Assembly: GCF_003113265.1 (NCBI RefSeq) | Contig: NZ_PUIV01000004.1 | Location: 1 to 64,000, forward strand | Direction of reading: 5' to 3' | Source: Methylosinus sporium | Lineage (GTDB): Bacteria > Pseudomonadota > Alphaproteobacteria > Rhizobiales > Beijerinckiaceae | DNA length: 64,000 nt | In this document: positions 44,149 through 54,677 of the stretch, in pieces | Position numbering within the stretch: position 1 is the stretch's first letter | How the letters are laid out: every line of letters begins with the position of its first letter | Notes under the pieces: generated by a model | What the model was told of the DNA's origin: nothing | The model's input: only the letters and a program-made list of their open reading frames with translations | Databases searched by the model: none | Made by a program: the position numbers and the translations under genes

Positions 44149-44343
44149 ATGTTCCAAATCATCGGCGCGGCGATCGCCGCCATGGCGCTCGTCGCGGCCT
44201 ATGCCGCGGCTTGGCGCATCTATCGAACGGCATGGGTGCGAAAAGCCGCGGACCCGCTCGACGTGACGGATGCGCTCACGCGCTTTCTCCGCGCCCGCCA
44301 TCGCCGCCGCCTGAAGGCGCGCTTCGCCAGCGCGCGCAGTTAA
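44149..44343 (+). CDS. Small membrane protein ahead of kdpF
   Basis: A 64-residue protein: one N-terminal membrane helix (FQIIGAAIAAMALVAAYAAAW) and a basic cytoplasmic tail (FLRARHRRRLKARFASARS). ATG at 44149 has GGAGAGG upstream. It begins the kdp transcript and may be an accessory subunit or a leader peptide. No family recognised. Confidence 0.6.
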   Translation: MFQIIGAAIAAMALVAAYAAAWRIYRTAWVRKAADPLDVTDALTRFLRARHRRRLKARFASARS

Positions 44344-44366
44344 AAATTCAAACAAGGAGCCGATCC

Positions 44367-44450
44367 ATGCTCGACCTCGTCTATCTTTGCCTCAGCGCCA
44401 TCTTCTTTGCGCTGATGGGAGCCTATGCGCGTTTCTGCGGAAGATTGTGA
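44367..44450 (+). CDS. 27-residue membrane peptide of the kdp operon
   Basis: ATG at 44367 with AAGGAG at 44354-44359 encodes MLDLVYLCLSAIFFALMGAY plus a short ARFCGRL end. A single membrane helix with a Cys-x-Arg tail. Similar tiny peptides precede kdpF in other bacteria, to my recollection. It ends 12 bp before kdpF. Confidence 0.62.
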   Translation: MLDLVYLCLSAIFFALMGAYARFCGRL

Positions 44451-44462
44451 AAGGACCAGCTC

Positions 44463-44549
44463 ATGTTCGAACCCGCGCTCGGCCTGAGCGTCGCCGTCCT
44501 GCTCGGCGCCTATCTTCTCTACACGCTTCTTCATCCTGAAAAGTTCTGA
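44463..44549 (+). CDS. kdpF: K+-transporting ATPase subunit F
   Basis: A 28-residue single-helix subunit (MFEPALGLSVAVLLGAYLLY, then TLLHPEKF) matching the KdpF pattern ending L-Y-L--P--F. It stabilises the KdpABC complex. It lies 36 bp before kdpA. Confidence 0.85.
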   Translation: MFEPALGLSVAVLLGAYLLYTLLHPEKF

Positions 44550-44585
44550 CGCTATTCGTCCGGCCTTTTTGCAAAGGACTCCGAA

Positions 44586-46295
44586 ATGAACGCCATAGGT
44601 CTGGCGCAAATCGCGATCGTGCTCGCGGCCGTGATGGCCGCGGCCGTTCCGCTCGGCGCCCATGTCGCGCGCGTGCTCACCGGCCAGCGCAATCTCCTCT
44701 CGCCGATCCTCTCGCCCATCGAAAGGCTTTTCTACAAATTGTCGGGCGTCGATCCCGCGCGCGAGCAGAGCTGGCTCTCCTATACGATCGCCATGCTCGT
44801 CTTCAGCGTCGCCGGCTTCGGCTCGCTCTATGCGTTGCAACGATTCCAGCATCTTCTGCCGCTCGATCCGCAAGGCTTCGATCCCGTCCCGGCCGATCTC
44901 GCCTTCAACACAGCGATCAGCTTCGTCACCAATACGAATTGGCAGAATTACGCCGGCGAAACGACGATGAGTCATCTCACGCAAATGCTCGGGCTCACCG
45001 TGCATAATTTTCTCTCCGCCGCGACCGGCCTCGCCATGGCCTTCGCGCTCGCCCGCGGCTTCGCCCGCGCAGAATCGCCGACGGTCGGCAATTTCTGGGT
45101 CGATCTCACGCGCTCCACCCTCTATCTGCTGTTGCCGCTCGCGATCGTCTTCGCGCTCGTTCTCGTCGCGCTCGGCGTTCCGCAGACGCTCCTCGGCTCC
45201 GTCGAAGCGACGACATTGGAGGGCGCGAAGCAGATCATCGCCATCGGCCCGGTGGCGAGCCAGGAGGCGATCAAGGAGCTCGGAACCAATGGCGGCGGCT
45301 TCTTCAACGCCAATTCCGCGCATCCTTTCGAGAGTCCCGACGCGATCACCAATTCGCTCGAGATCTTCGCGCTGCTCGTCATCCCCTTCTCACTCGCTTT
45401 CGCCTTCGGCCGCATCGTCGGCGATATTCGCCAGGGCCGCGCGATCGCGATCACGATGATGATCGTGCTCGTCGTCGGCATTCTCGTCGCCTATTGGGCG
45501 GAGGCCGGCGGCAATCCGCTGCTCACCGAAATCGGCGTCGATGCTGCGCCCGGCAATATGGAGGGCAAGGAAGTGCGTTTCGGCGTCGCCACCAGCGCGC
45601 TCTTCGCCGCGGCGACGACCGGCACCAGCACGGGCGCCGTGAATTCCATGCATGATTCCTTCATGCCGCTCGGCGGGCTCGTGCCTTTGTTCAACATGCT
45701 GATGGGCTCCATCGCGCCCGGCGGCGTCGGCGCGGGACTCTATGGCTTTCTCGTGCTCGTCGTCATCGCGGTCTTCGTCGCCGGCCTGATGGTCGGCCGC
45801 ACGCCGGAATATCTCGGCAAGAAGATCGAGACGCGCGAGATGAAGCTCGCCATGCTCGCCGTGCTCGTCTATCCGCTCTGCGTGCTCGGCTTTTCGGCGG
45901 CCTCTGTTCTGGTGAAGACCGGCCTCGACAGCCTCAACAACGCCGGCCCGCACGGACTATCCGAGATCCTCTACGCCTTCGCCTCGACGACCGACAATAA
46001 TGGCTCGGCCTTCGCAGGGCTCTCCGGCAACACGCTCTGGTACAATACGACGCTGGGCCTCGCCATGGCCTTCGGCCGCTTCGCCTATGTGATTCCGGTG
46101 CTCGCCATCGCCGGCGCGCTCGCCGAGAAGAAACGGGCGCCGGCGTCGAGCGGAACCTTCCCGACGCATGGCCCGCTCTTCGTCGGCCTGCTGATCGGCG
46201 TCATCGTCATCCTCTATCTGCTGCAATATTTCCCTGCGCTCGCGCTCGGCCCCATCGTCGAGCATCTGCTGCTGCAGTCCGGCAAGCTCTTCTGA
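44586..46295 (+). CDS. kdpA: K+-transporting ATPase subunit A
   Basis: The potassium channel-like subunit of the high-affinity Kdp P-type ATPase, 569 residues. About ten membrane helices with four pore loops: [46 protein letters not shown] and [14 protein letters not shown]. The length is standard. Confidence 0.97.
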   Translation: MNAIGLAQIAIVLAAVMAAAVPLGAHVARVLTGQRNLLSPILSPIERLFYKLSGVDPAREQSWLSYTIAMLVFSVAGFGSLYALQRFQHLLPLDPQGFDPVPADLAFNTAISFVTNTNWQNYAGETTMSHLTQMLGLTVHNFLSAATGLAMAFALARGFARAESPTVGNFWVDLTRSTLYLLLPLAIVFALVLVALGVPQTLLGSVEATTLEGAKQIIAIGPVASQEAIKELGTNGGGFFNANSAHPFESPDAITNSLEIFALLVIPFSLAFAFGRIVGDIRQGRAIAITMMIVLVVGILVAYWAEAGGNPLLTEIGVDAAPGNMEGKEVRFGVATSALFAAATTGTSTGAVNSMHDSFMPLGGLVPLFNMLMGSIAPGGVGAGLYGFLVLVVIAVFVAGLMVGRTPEYLGKKIETREMKLAMLAVLVYPLCVLGFSAASVLVKTGLDSLNNAGPHGLSEILYAFASTTDNNGSAFAGLSGNTLWYNTTLGLAMAFGRFAYVIPVLAIAGALAEKKRAPASSGTFPTHGPLFVGLLIGVIVILYLLQYFPALALGPIVEHLLLQSGKLF

Positions 46296-46309
46296 ACGGA
46301 GTTCGCGCA

Positions 46310-48421
46310 ATGTCTTCGAAAGCTTCGGCTCCCGGCCTCTTCGACGGGACCATTCTGCGCCGCGCGGCGATCGACGCTTTCTACAAGCTCGATCCGCGTA
46401 GGCTGGCGCGCAATCCGGTGATCTTCGTCACCGAAATCGTCTCCGCCGTGGTGACGATCCTCTTCATCCGCGATCTCGTCGCCAAGGACGGCGACGCGCT
46501 CTTCTCGGGCCAGATCGCGGCCTGGCTGTGGTTCACCGTGCTCTTCGCCAATTTCGCGGAAGCGGTGGCGGAAGGGCGCGGCAAGGCGCAGGCCGACGCG
46601 CTGCGCCGTACGCGCAGCGACGCCGAGGCGAAGCGCGTCAGAGGCGGCGCGACCGAGACCATTTCGGCGCTCGATCTGAAGATCGGCGACGTCGTCCTGG
46701 TCGAGGCCGGCGATCTCGTCCCCGGCGACGGCGAAGTGATCGAAGGCGTCGCCTCGGTCAATGAATCCGCCATCACCGGCGAATCGGCGCCGGTCATTCG
46801 CGAGGCCGGCGGCGATCGTTCCGCCGTCACCGGCGGCACGAGCGTTCTCTCCGATTGGATCAAGGTGAAGATCACCGCCGCGCCGGGCTCCACCTTCATC
46901 GATCGCATGATCGCGCTCGTCGAAGGCGCCGAACGGCAGAAGACGCCGAACGAGCTCGCTCTGTCGATACTTCTCTCCGGGCTGACGATCATCTTCCTCA
47001 TCGTCTGCGTGACGCTGTGGCCGCTCGCCGATTATTCGGGGACCCGGCTGTCGCTCACAGTGCTGGCGGCGCTGCTCGTCTGCCTCATTCCGACGACGAT
47101 CGGCGGCCTGTTGTCGGCGATCGGCATAGCCGGGATGGATCGGCTCATCCGCTTCAATGTCATCGCCACATCCGGCCGCGCGGTGGAAGCGGCGGGCGAT
47201 GTCGACACTCTGCTGCTCGACAAGACCGGCACCATCACTTTCGGCAATCGCATGGCGGATGAATTCATCGCCGTCGGCGGCGTCGGCGAGCATGAGCTCG
47301 CCGAGGCGACGCTGCTCGCCTCGCTCGCCGACGAGACGCCGGAAGGCCGCTCCATCGTCGCTCTGGCGCTGCGCCGCTATGGCCTCACGGCGCCGGAGGT
47401 CGGCAGCGACCTTCGCGTCGTTCCCTTCACCGCGCATACGCGCATGTCGGGCGTCGATCTGCCGGGCCGCGCGCTGCGCAAGGGCGCCGTCGACGCGATT
47501 CTCGCGCAGAGCGAAACGTGTAGCCTGCGCGAAGCGCCTGCGGATGCGCGCATGAGCGGCGGCGGCGCGGAAATTCTGGAGCGCGCCGGACATGCGAGGC
47601 TCGCCGCGCCGGAGGATTTTTCCCGCGCGGTGGAGCGCATCTCGCGCGCCGGCGGCACGCCGCTCGCCGTCAGCGAGAATGGGCGTCTGCTCGGAGTCGT
47701 GCATTTGAAGGACATCGTCAAGCCCGACATAAAGGCGCGCTTCGCAGCGCTACGCGCCATGGGCATAAAGACGGTGATGGTGACGGGCGACAATCCGATC
47801 ACTGCGGCCGCCATCGCCTCGGAGGCCGGCGTCGATGATTTCATCGCGCAGGCGACGCCCGAGGACAAGCTCACCTATATTCGCCGCGAGCAGCAGGGCG
47901 GGCGCCTCATCGCAATGTGCGGCGACGGCACCAATGACGCGCCGGCGCTGGCGCAAGCCGATGTCGGCGTCGCCATGCAGACCGGCACGCAGGCGGCGCG
48001 CGAAGCCGGCAATATGGTCGATCTCGACAGCGATCCGACCAAGCTCATCGAGATCGTCGCCATCGGCAAACAATTGCTGATGACGCGCGGCTCGTTGACG
48101 ACATTTTCGATCGCCAATGATGTCGCCAAATATTTCGCCATCATTCCGGCGCTGTTCGTGATCGCCTATCCAGAGCTCGGCGCGCTCAATGTGATGAAGC
48201 TCGCCTCGCCGCAATCGGCGATATTGTCGGCGGTGGTGTTCAACGCGCTCATCATCATCGCGCTCATCCCGCTCGCGCTGAAGGGCGTCGCCTATCGGCC
48301 CGTCGGCGCGGCGGCGCTGCTGCGGCGCAATCTGCTGATCTATGGTCTCGGCGGCGTCGTCATTCCCTTCATCGGCATAAAGATCATCGATCTCATCGTC
48401 ACCGCTCTGCATCTCGTGTGA
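46310..48421 (+). CDS. kdpB: K+-transporting ATPase subunit B
   Basis: The P-type ATPase catalytic subunit, 703 residues. The phosphorylated Asp is at 304 ([13 protein letters not shown]), the actuator motif is [10 protein letters not shown], and the hinge [16 protein letters not shown] is intact. It follows kdpA by 14 bp. KdpB energises potassium uptake through KdpA. Confidence 0.97.
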   Translation: MSSKASAPGLFDGTILRRAAIDAFYKLDPRRLARNPVIFVTEIVSAVVTILFIRDLVAKDGDALFSGQIAAWLWFTVLFANFAEAVAEGRGKAQADALRRTRSDAEAKRVRGGATETISALDLKIGDVVLVEAGDLVPGDGEVIEGVASVNESAITGESAPVIREAGGDRSAVTGGTSVLSDWIKVKITAAPGSTFIDRMIALVEGAERQKTPNELALSILLSGLTIIFLIVCVTLWPLADYSGTRLSLTVLAALLVCLIPTTIGGLLSAIGIAGMDRLIRFNVIATSGRAVEAAGDVDTLLLDKTGTITFGNRMADEFIAVGGVGEHELAEATLLASLADETPEGRSIVALALRRYGLTAPEVGSDLRVVPFTAHTRMSGVDLPGRALRKGAVDAILAQSETCSLREAPADARMSGGGAEILERAGHARLAAPEDFSRAVERISRAGGTPLAVSENGRLLGVVHLKDIVKPDIKARFAALRAMGIKTVMVTGDNPITAAAIASEAGVDDFIAQATPEDKLTYIRREQQGGRLIAMCGDGTNDAPALAQADVGVAMQTGTQAAREAGNMVDLDSDPTKLIEIVAIGKQLLMTRGSLTTFSIANDVAKYFAIIPALFVIAYPELGALNVMKLASPQSAILSAVVFNALIIIALIPLALKGVAYRPVGAAALLRRNLLIYGLGGVVIPFIGIKIIDLIVTALHLV

Positions 48422-48431
48422 GGAAGCGCCC

Positions 48432-49049
48432 ATGATCTCGCATCTTCGACCGGCGATCGTGATGATCGTCCTCTTCACCCTTCTCACCGGCCTCGCCTAT
48501 CCGCTGGCGATCACCGGCATTGCGCAGCTCGCTTTTCCCGAGCGCGCCAATGGCAGCCTGATCGAGCGCGATGGAATCGTCGTCGGCTCCTCGCTGATCG
48601 GGCAGAATTTCGCGTCCGAGCGCTATTTCCACGGCCGCCCTTCGGCGACCACGGCGCCGGACCCGAATGATTCGAGCAAGACCATCGACGCGCCCTTTAA
48701 CGCCGCCAATTCGGGCGGCTCCAATCTCGGCCCGACCTCGAAAAAGCTCGTCGATCGCGTCAACGCCGCGATAGAGGCGGAATTTTCGGCGGGACGCATA
48801 GACGTCGTCGCGGCCGACGCCGTCACCACCTCCGCCTCCGGTCTCGATCCGCATATTTCGCCGCGCTTCGCTCTGGCTCAGGCGGCGGCGGTGGCGGCGG
48901 CGCGCGGAATGCCGGAGGCGCAGGTGCGCGCCCTCGTCGAGACAAAAGTCGAACCGCGGCTCGCGGGCGTCATCGGCGAGCCGCGCGTGAATGTGCTGGC
49001 GCTCAATCTGGCGCTGGACGCGCTGGCGCGAGCGCAGGCGGCGCGGTGA
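48432..49049 (+). CDS. kdpC: K+-transporting ATPase subunit C
   Basis: A 205-residue subunit with one N-terminal membrane helix ([23 protein letters not shown]) and the periplasmic KdpC domain ([41 protein letters not shown]). Raises ATP affinity of the complex. Last gene of kdpFABC; no kdpDE follows. Confidence 0.96.
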   Translation: MISHLRPAIVMIVLFTLLTGLAYPLAITGIAQLAFPERANGSLIERDGIVVGSSLIGQNFASERYFHGRPSATTAPDPNDSSKTIDAPFNAANSGGSNLGPTSKKLVDRVNAAIEAEFSAGRIDVVAADAVTTSASGLDPHISPRFALAQAAAVAAARGMPEAQVRALVETKVEPRLAGVIGEPRVNVLALNLALDALARAQAAR

Positions 49050-49114
49050 GCCCTCTTCCGTCCGGAGGCGCGAAGCCCTATTGAAGGGAGGACTCACTTA
49101 AGCCGGATCGAAGA

Positions 49115-50389
49115 ATGAATGTTCTGCTCATCGGCTCGGGCGGCCGCGAACATGCGATCGCCCGAGCGCTTTCCAAAAGCGCTCTGCTCTCGCGGCTCTA
49201 CGCCGCGCCCGGCAATCCCGGCGTCGCCGAGGTCGCGGAGCTGGCGCGGCTCGATGTTTCCGATCACGCCGCCGTGGCGGGCTTTTGCGCGGAAAAGAAC
49301 ATAGAGTTCGTCGTGGTGGGGCCGGAGCAGCCGCTGGTCGAGGGCCTCGCCGATTCGCTGCGCGCGAAGGGCGTCGCGGTTTTCGGCCCTTCGAAAGCGG
49401 CCGCACGACTCGAGGGCTCGAAGGGTTTCGTCAAGGATATCTGCCGGGCGAATGCGATTCCGACCGCCGATTACGAGCGCTTCGCCAATGAGGAGAAGGC
49501 GCTCGCCTATCTGCGCGAGAAGGGCGCGCCCATTGTGGTGAAGGCCGACGGCCTCGCCGCCGGCAAGGGGGTGGTCGTCGCCGAGACGCTCGAAGAGGCG
49601 GAGCAGGCGGTCGCCGACATATTCGCCGGCGCCTTCGGCAAATCCGGCGCGGAAGTCGTCATCGAAGAAAAGCTCGAGGGCGAGGAGGCCTCCTTTTTCG
49701 TGCTCTGCGACGGGACCCATGCGCTGCCCTTCGCTTCGGCGCAGGATCACAAGCGCGTCGGCGACGGCGACAGAGGGCCGAACACGGGCGGAATGGGCGC
49801 CTATTCGCCGGCGCCTTGCTTCACGCCGGAAATCGAAGCGCGCGTGATGCGCGAGATCGTGGCGCCGACATTGCGCGCCATGCGCGAGATGGGCGCGCCG
49901 TTTCAGGGCGTGCTCTTCGTCGGGCTGATGCTGACGAAAGACGGGCCGAAGCTCATCGAGTTCAATGTGCGCTTCGGCGATCCCGAAACGCAGGTCTTGC
50001 TGCCGCGGCTCGAGGACGATCTGCTCGAGCTGATGCTCGCCTGCGCGCGCGGCGCGCTGCCCGAGCGAAAGATCCGCTTTTCGCCGCAGACCGCGCTCGC
50101 GGTCGTTCTAGCCGCGAAAAACTATCCGGGAACGCCGCTGACCGGCACGGAAATAAAGGGCCTCGAGCGCGCCGGCGAAATCGCGGGCGTCATCGTCACC
50201 CATGCCGGCACGCGGCGGGAGGGCGACAAGCTCGTCGCCGCCGGCGGGCGCGCGCTCAATGTCGCCGCTCTCGGCGCGACTGTGCGCGACGCGCAGGCGC
50301 TGGCCTATCGAGGCGTCGATGCGATAGACTGGCCGGACGGATTTTGTCGCCGCGACATAGGCTGGCGCGCGATCGAACGGGAAAGATAG
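49115..50389 (+). CDS. purD: Phosphoribosylamine-glycine ligase
   Basis: Forms glycinamide ribonucleotide from phosphoribosylamine, glycine and ATP, step two of purine synthesis. 424 residues with ATP-grasp fold: [17 protein letters not shown] at the start, [16 protein letters not shown], and [25 protein letters not shown]. The C-terminal domain with YRGVDAIDW is complete. Confidence 0.96.
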   Translation: MNVLLIGSGGREHAIARALSKSALLSRLYAAPGNPGVAEVAELARLDVSDHAAVAGFCAEKNIEFVVVGPEQPLVEGLADSLRAKGVAVFGPSKAAARLEGSKGFVKDICRANAIPTADYERFANEEKALAYLREKGAPIVVKADGLAAGKGVVVAETLEEAEQAVADIFAGAFGKSGAEVVIEEKLEGEEASFFVLCDGTHALPFASAQDHKRVGDGDRGPNTGGMGAYSPAPCFTPEIEARVMREIVAPTLRAMREMGAPFQGVLFVGLMLTKDGPKLIEFNVRFGDPETQVLLPRLEDDLLELMLACARGALPERKIRFSPQTALAVVLAAKNYPGTPLTGTEIKGLERAGEIAGVIVTHAGTRREGDKLVAAGGRALNVAALGATVRDAQALAYRGVDAIDWPDGFCRRDIGWRAIERER

Positions 50390-50417
50390 AACGAGAACCT
50401 GTTTGCGGGGAGGCCAC

Positions 50418-51227
50418 ATGGACAAGATCGCGCCCAATCTCACCGGCGTGCCGGAGACCATGTTGTGGACGCTGCACAATCGCGCCGGCGAGGCGCTGCG
50501 CGAAGACGGCCTGCTAAGTGACGAGAAGCTCGTCGAAATCTATCGCGCGCTCGATTATGATTATGAGGCGAGCTTCGGCGCGGCGCAGCCCTCGCACGCC
50601 AATCGCGCTCTCGTCTTCGACAATGCGCTGCGCGCCTTTTTGGCGGCGTATCCAGACGGTGTGATCGTCAATCTCGGCGAAGGATTGGAGACGCACAGAT
50701 TTCGCATCGCCGACACGGGCGAAGCGCTGTGGATCACCGTCGATCTGCCGGAATCGATCGCCATTCGTGAGCGCTTCATAGAGCCCGACGCGCGCCATCG
50801 CCATGTGTCGCTGAGCGCGCTCGATCGCCGCTGGTTCGACGAGGTCCCGCCGGGCCGACCCGTCTTCATCGCGGCGCAGGGGCTGTTCATGTATCTTCCG
50901 CCGGAGGAGACCGCAGAGCTGATACGCGAAATGGCGCGCCGCTTTCCGAAGGCGAGCCTGCTATTCGACCATGTTCCGCGCTGGCTCTCCAAAGCGACGC
51001 TGAAAGGTCATGCGCTCACGCCGAATTTCACCATACCGCCCATGCCCTGGGGAATAGATCGCAGCGAGATCGAGCCGACATTGCGAAGCTGGGCGGCGAT
51101 CGAAACGGTTGAGATTTTCGATTACCGCGTCTATCGCGGGTGGCGCGGGCGCCTTTTCGGATGGCTGTCGCGCCTCGCCTTCATTCGCGAGCGCGTCCCG
51201 GCGATCACGCGCGTGACCTTCGCCTGA
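50418..51227 (+). CDS. Leucine carboxyl methyltransferase-type SAM enzyme
   Basis: A 269-residue class I methyltransferase of the LCM/PPM1/TcmP family. Motifs seen are IVNLGEGLETHRFRI (SAM site), WITVDLPESIAIRERFI and PVFIAAQGLFMYLPPEET. GGGGAGG precedes the ATG at 50418. Bacterial members methylate carboxyl or hydroxyl groups of small molecules; the substrate here is unknown. Confidence 0.82.
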   Translation: MDKIAPNLTGVPETMLWTLHNRAGEALREDGLLSDEKLVEIYRALDYDYEASFGAAQPSHANRALVFDNALRAFLAAYPDGVIVNLGEGLETHRFRIADTGEALWITVDLPESIAIRERFIEPDARHRHVSLSALDRRWFDEVPPGRPVFIAAQGLFMYLPPEETAELIREMARRFPKASLLFDHVPRWLSKATLKGHALTPNFTIPPMPWGIDRSEIEPTLRSWAAIETVEIFDYRVYRGWRGRLFGWLSRLAFIRERVPAITRVTFA

Positions 51228-51280
51228 CGAGCGGCGCGCCGAAGACTTGACAGTTGCCGGCCGCTGCCGATTATGCCGCC

Positions 51281-51667
51281 ATGATGATGCGGCGGAGACG
51301 ATTCAGCAAAGAGCCATTCGGCGCGCTCTCGCGCATCGTCGCGATCTTGTCGGTGCTTCTGGGACTGACGATGAACGCCGGGCCCGCGCACACGGTCCCG
51401 GCCGACGAGGCTTCGCTCACCGCGACGACGCAGAACATCTGCGCGACTCATCGCGGCGGCCATGAGCACGAAAGCTCCGGCTGCTGCTGCCTGCAGGCGA
51501 CGGCTCGGCGCGATGCGACGGTCTTTGTCGCGATACTGCTCGGCGTCGTCCATTTCGCATGTCCCGAAGCGCCGTCTTTCGCCGCGCGATCCACGACAGC
51601 GAGCCGCGCGGGCGTGGCTCTGCCGACGACGCCCCGGTTGTCGCGAGCTCCGCCCCTTTTCTCCTGA
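51281..51667 (+). CDS. Small membrane protein with Cys cluster, ahead of a TonB receptor
   Basis: A 128-residue frame with one clear hydrophobic segment (LSRIVAILSVLLGLTMNAGP) and a second weaker one (VFVAILLGVVHFA), separated by a His/Cys-rich part (HRGGHEHESSGCCCLQA). ATG codons at 51281, 51284 and 51287 are all possible starts. It ends 75 bp before the receptor. Similar unclassified small proteins with His and Cys sometimes accompany metal-related receptors; the function is unknown. Confidence 0.5.
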   Translation: MMMRRRRFSKEPFGALSRIVAILSVLLGLTMNAGPAHTVPADEASLTATTQNICATHRGGHEHESSGCCCLQATARRDATVFVAILLGVVHFACPEAPSFAARSTTASRAGVALPTTPRLSRAPPLFS

Positions 51668-51741
51668 TCGGCCCTATGCGGCTTTCCCGCTCCGTTCTTT
51701 GATCTGCGCGCGCGATCCTGCCGCGCCAGGAGAAATTCGTC

Positions 51742-54036
51742 ATGACTCGCACTGCTCTTTCGCGCGGCGTCTCCGCCGGCGCGCTCCTCGTCGCGTCTCT
51801 TTCCTCCGCCATGGCGCAAGAGGCGCTTCCCTCCATCGATATCGCCGCCGAAGGCGCGCCCTCCGCGCGGGAACAAATAGCCTCGGCGCCGGGATTTTCT
51901 CCCGAGAAGAAAGCGCTTCCCGTCTATCGCGATCCGACTGGCCAAACTTTCACGACGGTGAAGCGCGAGGACTTCAAGACCTCGCCGCTCGTCACCATCG
52001 GCGATCTCGTCCAATACAGCCCCGGCGTCTCCTTCAAGCAGGGCAATGGGCCGCGCGACATGACGCTGTCGATTCGCGGCTCCGGCGCGCGCATCGGCGG
52101 CGCGATGCGCAATATCGTGCTGCTCGAGGACGGCTTCACCATGACGCAGCCGGACGGCTTCTCGCGCACCGATTCGACCGATCCGCACGCCTATGCGGGC
52201 GTCGACGTCTATCGTGGCCCCTCCTCCGCCCTGTTCGGCAATTGGGCCAATGGCGGCGCCATCAATTTCCGCACCCGCACGGGCGCCGAGATCGACGGCG
52301 TGGAGACGGGCCATGAAGCCGGCAGCTTCGGCTATCTCACCAATTATACGACGATCGGCAAGAAATACGGCGATTTCGACATCGCCCTCTTCGCCAGCGA
52401 CGCACGCGGCGAAGGCTCGACGACGCATACGGAATTCAACACGCAGACGGTGAATCTGAAGGCGAGTTACGAGGCGACCCCGACCGATCGCTTCACCTTC
52501 AAATGGGTCCACAATCAGCTCTACGGCAATGTGCCGGCGCGCATGTCGCTCAATCAATTCTATTTCGATCCCTATCAGCGCGGCTGTTACGGGCTGCCCA
52601 CCCCGTCCACCATCGTCAGCCGCAGCCTCTGCGGGCAGACGGCGGTGTTCCTCAACGGAACCAATGGCGCGACGGCGCAGGTCTCCGCGTTGCAATCTGG
52701 GTGGCATCGCAACGATCGGCGCGACATGCTCGGCCTGCGCTGGGAGCACGACATAGACGCACAGACGGTGCTGCGCACGCAATTCATTTATGACGACAAG
52801 GATTTCTACCAGCCGATCGACACGCCGGTCACTTATGGCGACGCGCCCTCGATCAATATTTCCACCGACCTCACCCATCACGGCGCGCTGCAGGGCCGTG
52901 AGCTGACCAGCAATTTCGGCGTCTGGTACAATCACACGCGCTTCACCACCTACTCGCAAAATCTGCTCGGCTGGGGCAATGGCGATCTCGGGCCATTGCT
53001 CACCAACAAGCAGGAGATCATGCATTCCAATCTCGGCGGCCGTTTCCGCGAGGAGCTCGAGCTCGCGCCGGATGTGACGGGCGTGATCGCTCTCGCCACG
53101 GAAATGAGCAAGGTCGCGGCGCTGTCCTCTTCCGTCTCCTATCCCTCCGGCGCGCTGACCACCGTGCCGGCCAATCGCACCTTCTGGAATTTCGCGCCGG
53201 AAGCCTCGGTGACCTGGCGGCCCGATCGCGAGTGGAAATTCTATGCGCGCGCCTCGAGCGGCTATGGAACGCCGCAATATGGCTTCCTCTTCGTCAATCA
53301 ACAGGGGCTCGACGGCAATAACACAAATCTCAAATCGCAGTGCAATTCGGGCTTCGACGCCGGCTTCGACTGGACGCCGACGGAGACGCTGAAAGTCACG
53401 CTCAACGGCTTCTACGAATGGTATCAGAACGAGATGCTGACGCAGTCGCCGGGCAATGGCCTCAAGAACTACACCTATAATGCGCCGGGCTCTGTCCATC
53501 GCGGCGCGGAGTTCCTGCTCGACTGGCGGCCTATCGACGGCTGGCGACTGCTCGCCAATTACTCCTACAATAATCAGATCTTCACGAGCTTCGTCGAGCA
53601 GCGTGGGCCGAGCTCGTTTTTCAACCGCGCGGGCTATAAGATTCCCGGCGTCGCTCCGCATGAGCTGACGACGCGCATCGGCTACGACATTCCGCAGGGC
53701 GACTTCAAAGGCGTCGGAGCCTATCTCGAATATGTGCTGAAGAGCTCCTATTTCATCGACAATGGAAATCAGCTCACCATACCGGGCTATGGCCTCGTCA
53801 ATCTCAACATGCATTACGATCGCGACGTATCGATCGGCTTCCTGAAGAACATCTCCGCCTTCGTCGAGGTGCGCAATGTGTTCGACAGGACTTACGTCGC
53901 CTCGGCGACGGTGATCGCCAATTCGCTCACCTCGGGATTTCAAAATCCCGGCTTCGTGCTCGCGCAAAATTCGACCGGCTCGATTTATTCCGGCCAGCCG
54001 CGTGCGATACAGGGCGGCGTGAAGTTCAAATTCTGA
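51742..54036 (+). CDS. TonB-dependent outer-membrane receptor
   Basis: A 764-residue receptor with signal peptide (ending SSAMA), a TonB-box-like LPSIDIAAEG, a plug (LVQYSPGVSFKQGN, MTLSIRGSGARIGG, VDVYRGPSSALFGNWANGGAINF) and a barrel ending GGVKFKF. No STN domain, so it does not signal through FecR. Ferric siderophore transport is the usual role; metal or substrate not defined. A tonB gene follows about 1.4 kb downstream. Confidence 0.88.
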   Translation: MTRTALSRGVSAGALLVASLSSAMAQEALPSIDIAAEGAPSAREQIASAPGFSPEKKALPVYRDPTGQTFTTVKREDFKTSPLVTIGDLVQYSPGVSFKQGNGPRDMTLSIRGSGARIGGAMRNIVLLEDGFTMTQPDGFSRTDSTDPHAYAGVDVYRGPSSALFGNWANGGAINFRTRTGAEIDGVETGHEAGSFGYLTNYTTIGKKYGDFDIALFASDARGEGSTTHTEFNTQTVNLKASYEATPTDRFTFKWVHNQLYGNVPARMSLNQFYFDPYQRGCYGLPTPSTIVSRSLCGQTAVFLNGTNGATAQVSALQSGWHRNDRRDMLGLRWEHDIDAQTVLRTQFIYDDKDFYQPIDTPVTYGDAPSINISTDLTHHGALQGRELTSNFGVWYNHTRFTTYSQNLLGWGNGDLGPLLTNKQEIMHSNLGGRFREELELAPDVTGVIALATEMSKVAALSSSVSYPSGALTTVPANRTFWNFAPEASVTWRPDREWKFYARASSGYGTPQYGFLFVNQQGLDGNNTNLKSQCNSGFDAGFDWTPTETLKVTLNGFYEWYQNEMLTQSPGNGLKNYTYNAPGSVHRGAEFLLDWRPIDGWRLLANYSYNNQIFTSFVEQRGPSSFFNRAGYKIPGVAPHELTTRIGYDIPQGDFKGVGAYLEYVLKSSYFIDNGNQLTIPGYGLVNLNMHYDRDVSIGFLKNISAFVEVRNVFDRTYVASATVIANSLTSGFQNPGFVLAQNSTGSIYSGQPRAIQGGVKFKF

Positions 54037-54049
54037 GGCGAGGATCGCC

Positions 54050-54084
54050 GCTATTCTCCCCCGCCGAAGGCGCGGGAGAATAGC
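54050..54084. terminator. Bidirectional hairpin terminator
   Basis: Arms GCTATTCTCCC (54050-54060) and GGGAGAATAGC (54074-54084) enclose an inner CGCC-GAA-GGCG stem, between the receptor and the converging thioesterase gene. Confidence 0.68.
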
Positions 54085-54093
54085 GCGACGTCG

Positions 54094-54591
54094 TCAGCCG
54101 TTCGGCTCGCGGTCGGCGGCGAAGATCATGCAGCTCGTCGTCGCATGAGCGAGCAGGCGCCGCCGCGCGTCATAGAGCCGCGCTTCCGCCGTCGCGACGC
54201 TGCGGCCTCTGTGCAGCACATTTCCCTCGGCGTGAATGTCGACGCCGGCCGTGATCGCGCGGGTGAAGTTCACCTTGAACTCCAGCGTCGTATAGAGCTG
54301 GCCCGGCGGCAGCGTCGTATGCACGGCGCAGCCCATCGTCGAATCCAGCAGCGCGGCAATATAGCCTCCGTGAACCGTTCCGAGCGGATTGTAGTGGCGC
54401 TCGTCCGGCGTCGCCGCGAAGACCACCCGCCCATCCTCTATCTCCACGGGGCGGAAGCCGAAAAAGAGCAATATGGGCGGAACCGGCAGGGCGGCTTCGC
54501 CCATGGCCCGGACGATGTCCAGCCCGCTCATCGAGCGCAGGCGCTCCAGCGGCAAGGCGCCGCCGACATGAATCCTCGTTTGATCCGACAT
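54094..54591 (-). CDS. PaaI-type hotdog thioesterase
   Basis: A 165-residue acyl-CoA thioesterase of the PaaI family. The catalytic region NPLGTVHGGYIAALLDSTMGCAVHTTLP is standard and FKVNFTRAITAGVDIHAEGNVLHRGRSV completes the hotdog fold. The substrate is unknown. It is divergent from an hxlR gene, which probably regulates it. Confidence 0.87.
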   Translation of the reverse strand: MSDQTRIHVGGALPLERLRSMSGLDIVRAMGEAALPVPPILLFFGFRPVEIEDGRVVFAATPDERHYNPLGTVHGGYIAALLDSTMGCAVHTTLPPGQLYTTLEFKVNFTRAITAGVDIHAEGNVLHRGRSVATAEARLYDARRRLLAHATTSCMIFAADREPNG

Positions 54592-54620
54592 GAGGCGCTC
54601 TCCCCTCTATAGTCGCGCGT

Positions 54621-54645
54621 GAAACTGCGTCTTATATTTAGTTTC
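54621..54645. promoter_or_regulatory. Candidate HxlR operator
   Basis: Inverted repeat GAAACT (54621-54626) / AGTTTC (54640-54645) with a TATATT-like -10 inside, in the 86-bp divergent space between the thioesterase and hxlR genes. Confidence 0.45.
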
Positions 54646-54677
54646 GTCAAGAGACCAAACAGGGCCCGAGCGAGACG

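Noticed and set aside
46214-47704. A 496-residue frame antisense to kdpB
   Set aside because: Shadow of kdpB; composition matches reversed codons.
51448-53967. An 839-residue open frame antisense to the second TonB receptor
   Set aside because: No domain, low-complexity composition; the sense strand encodes an evident receptor.
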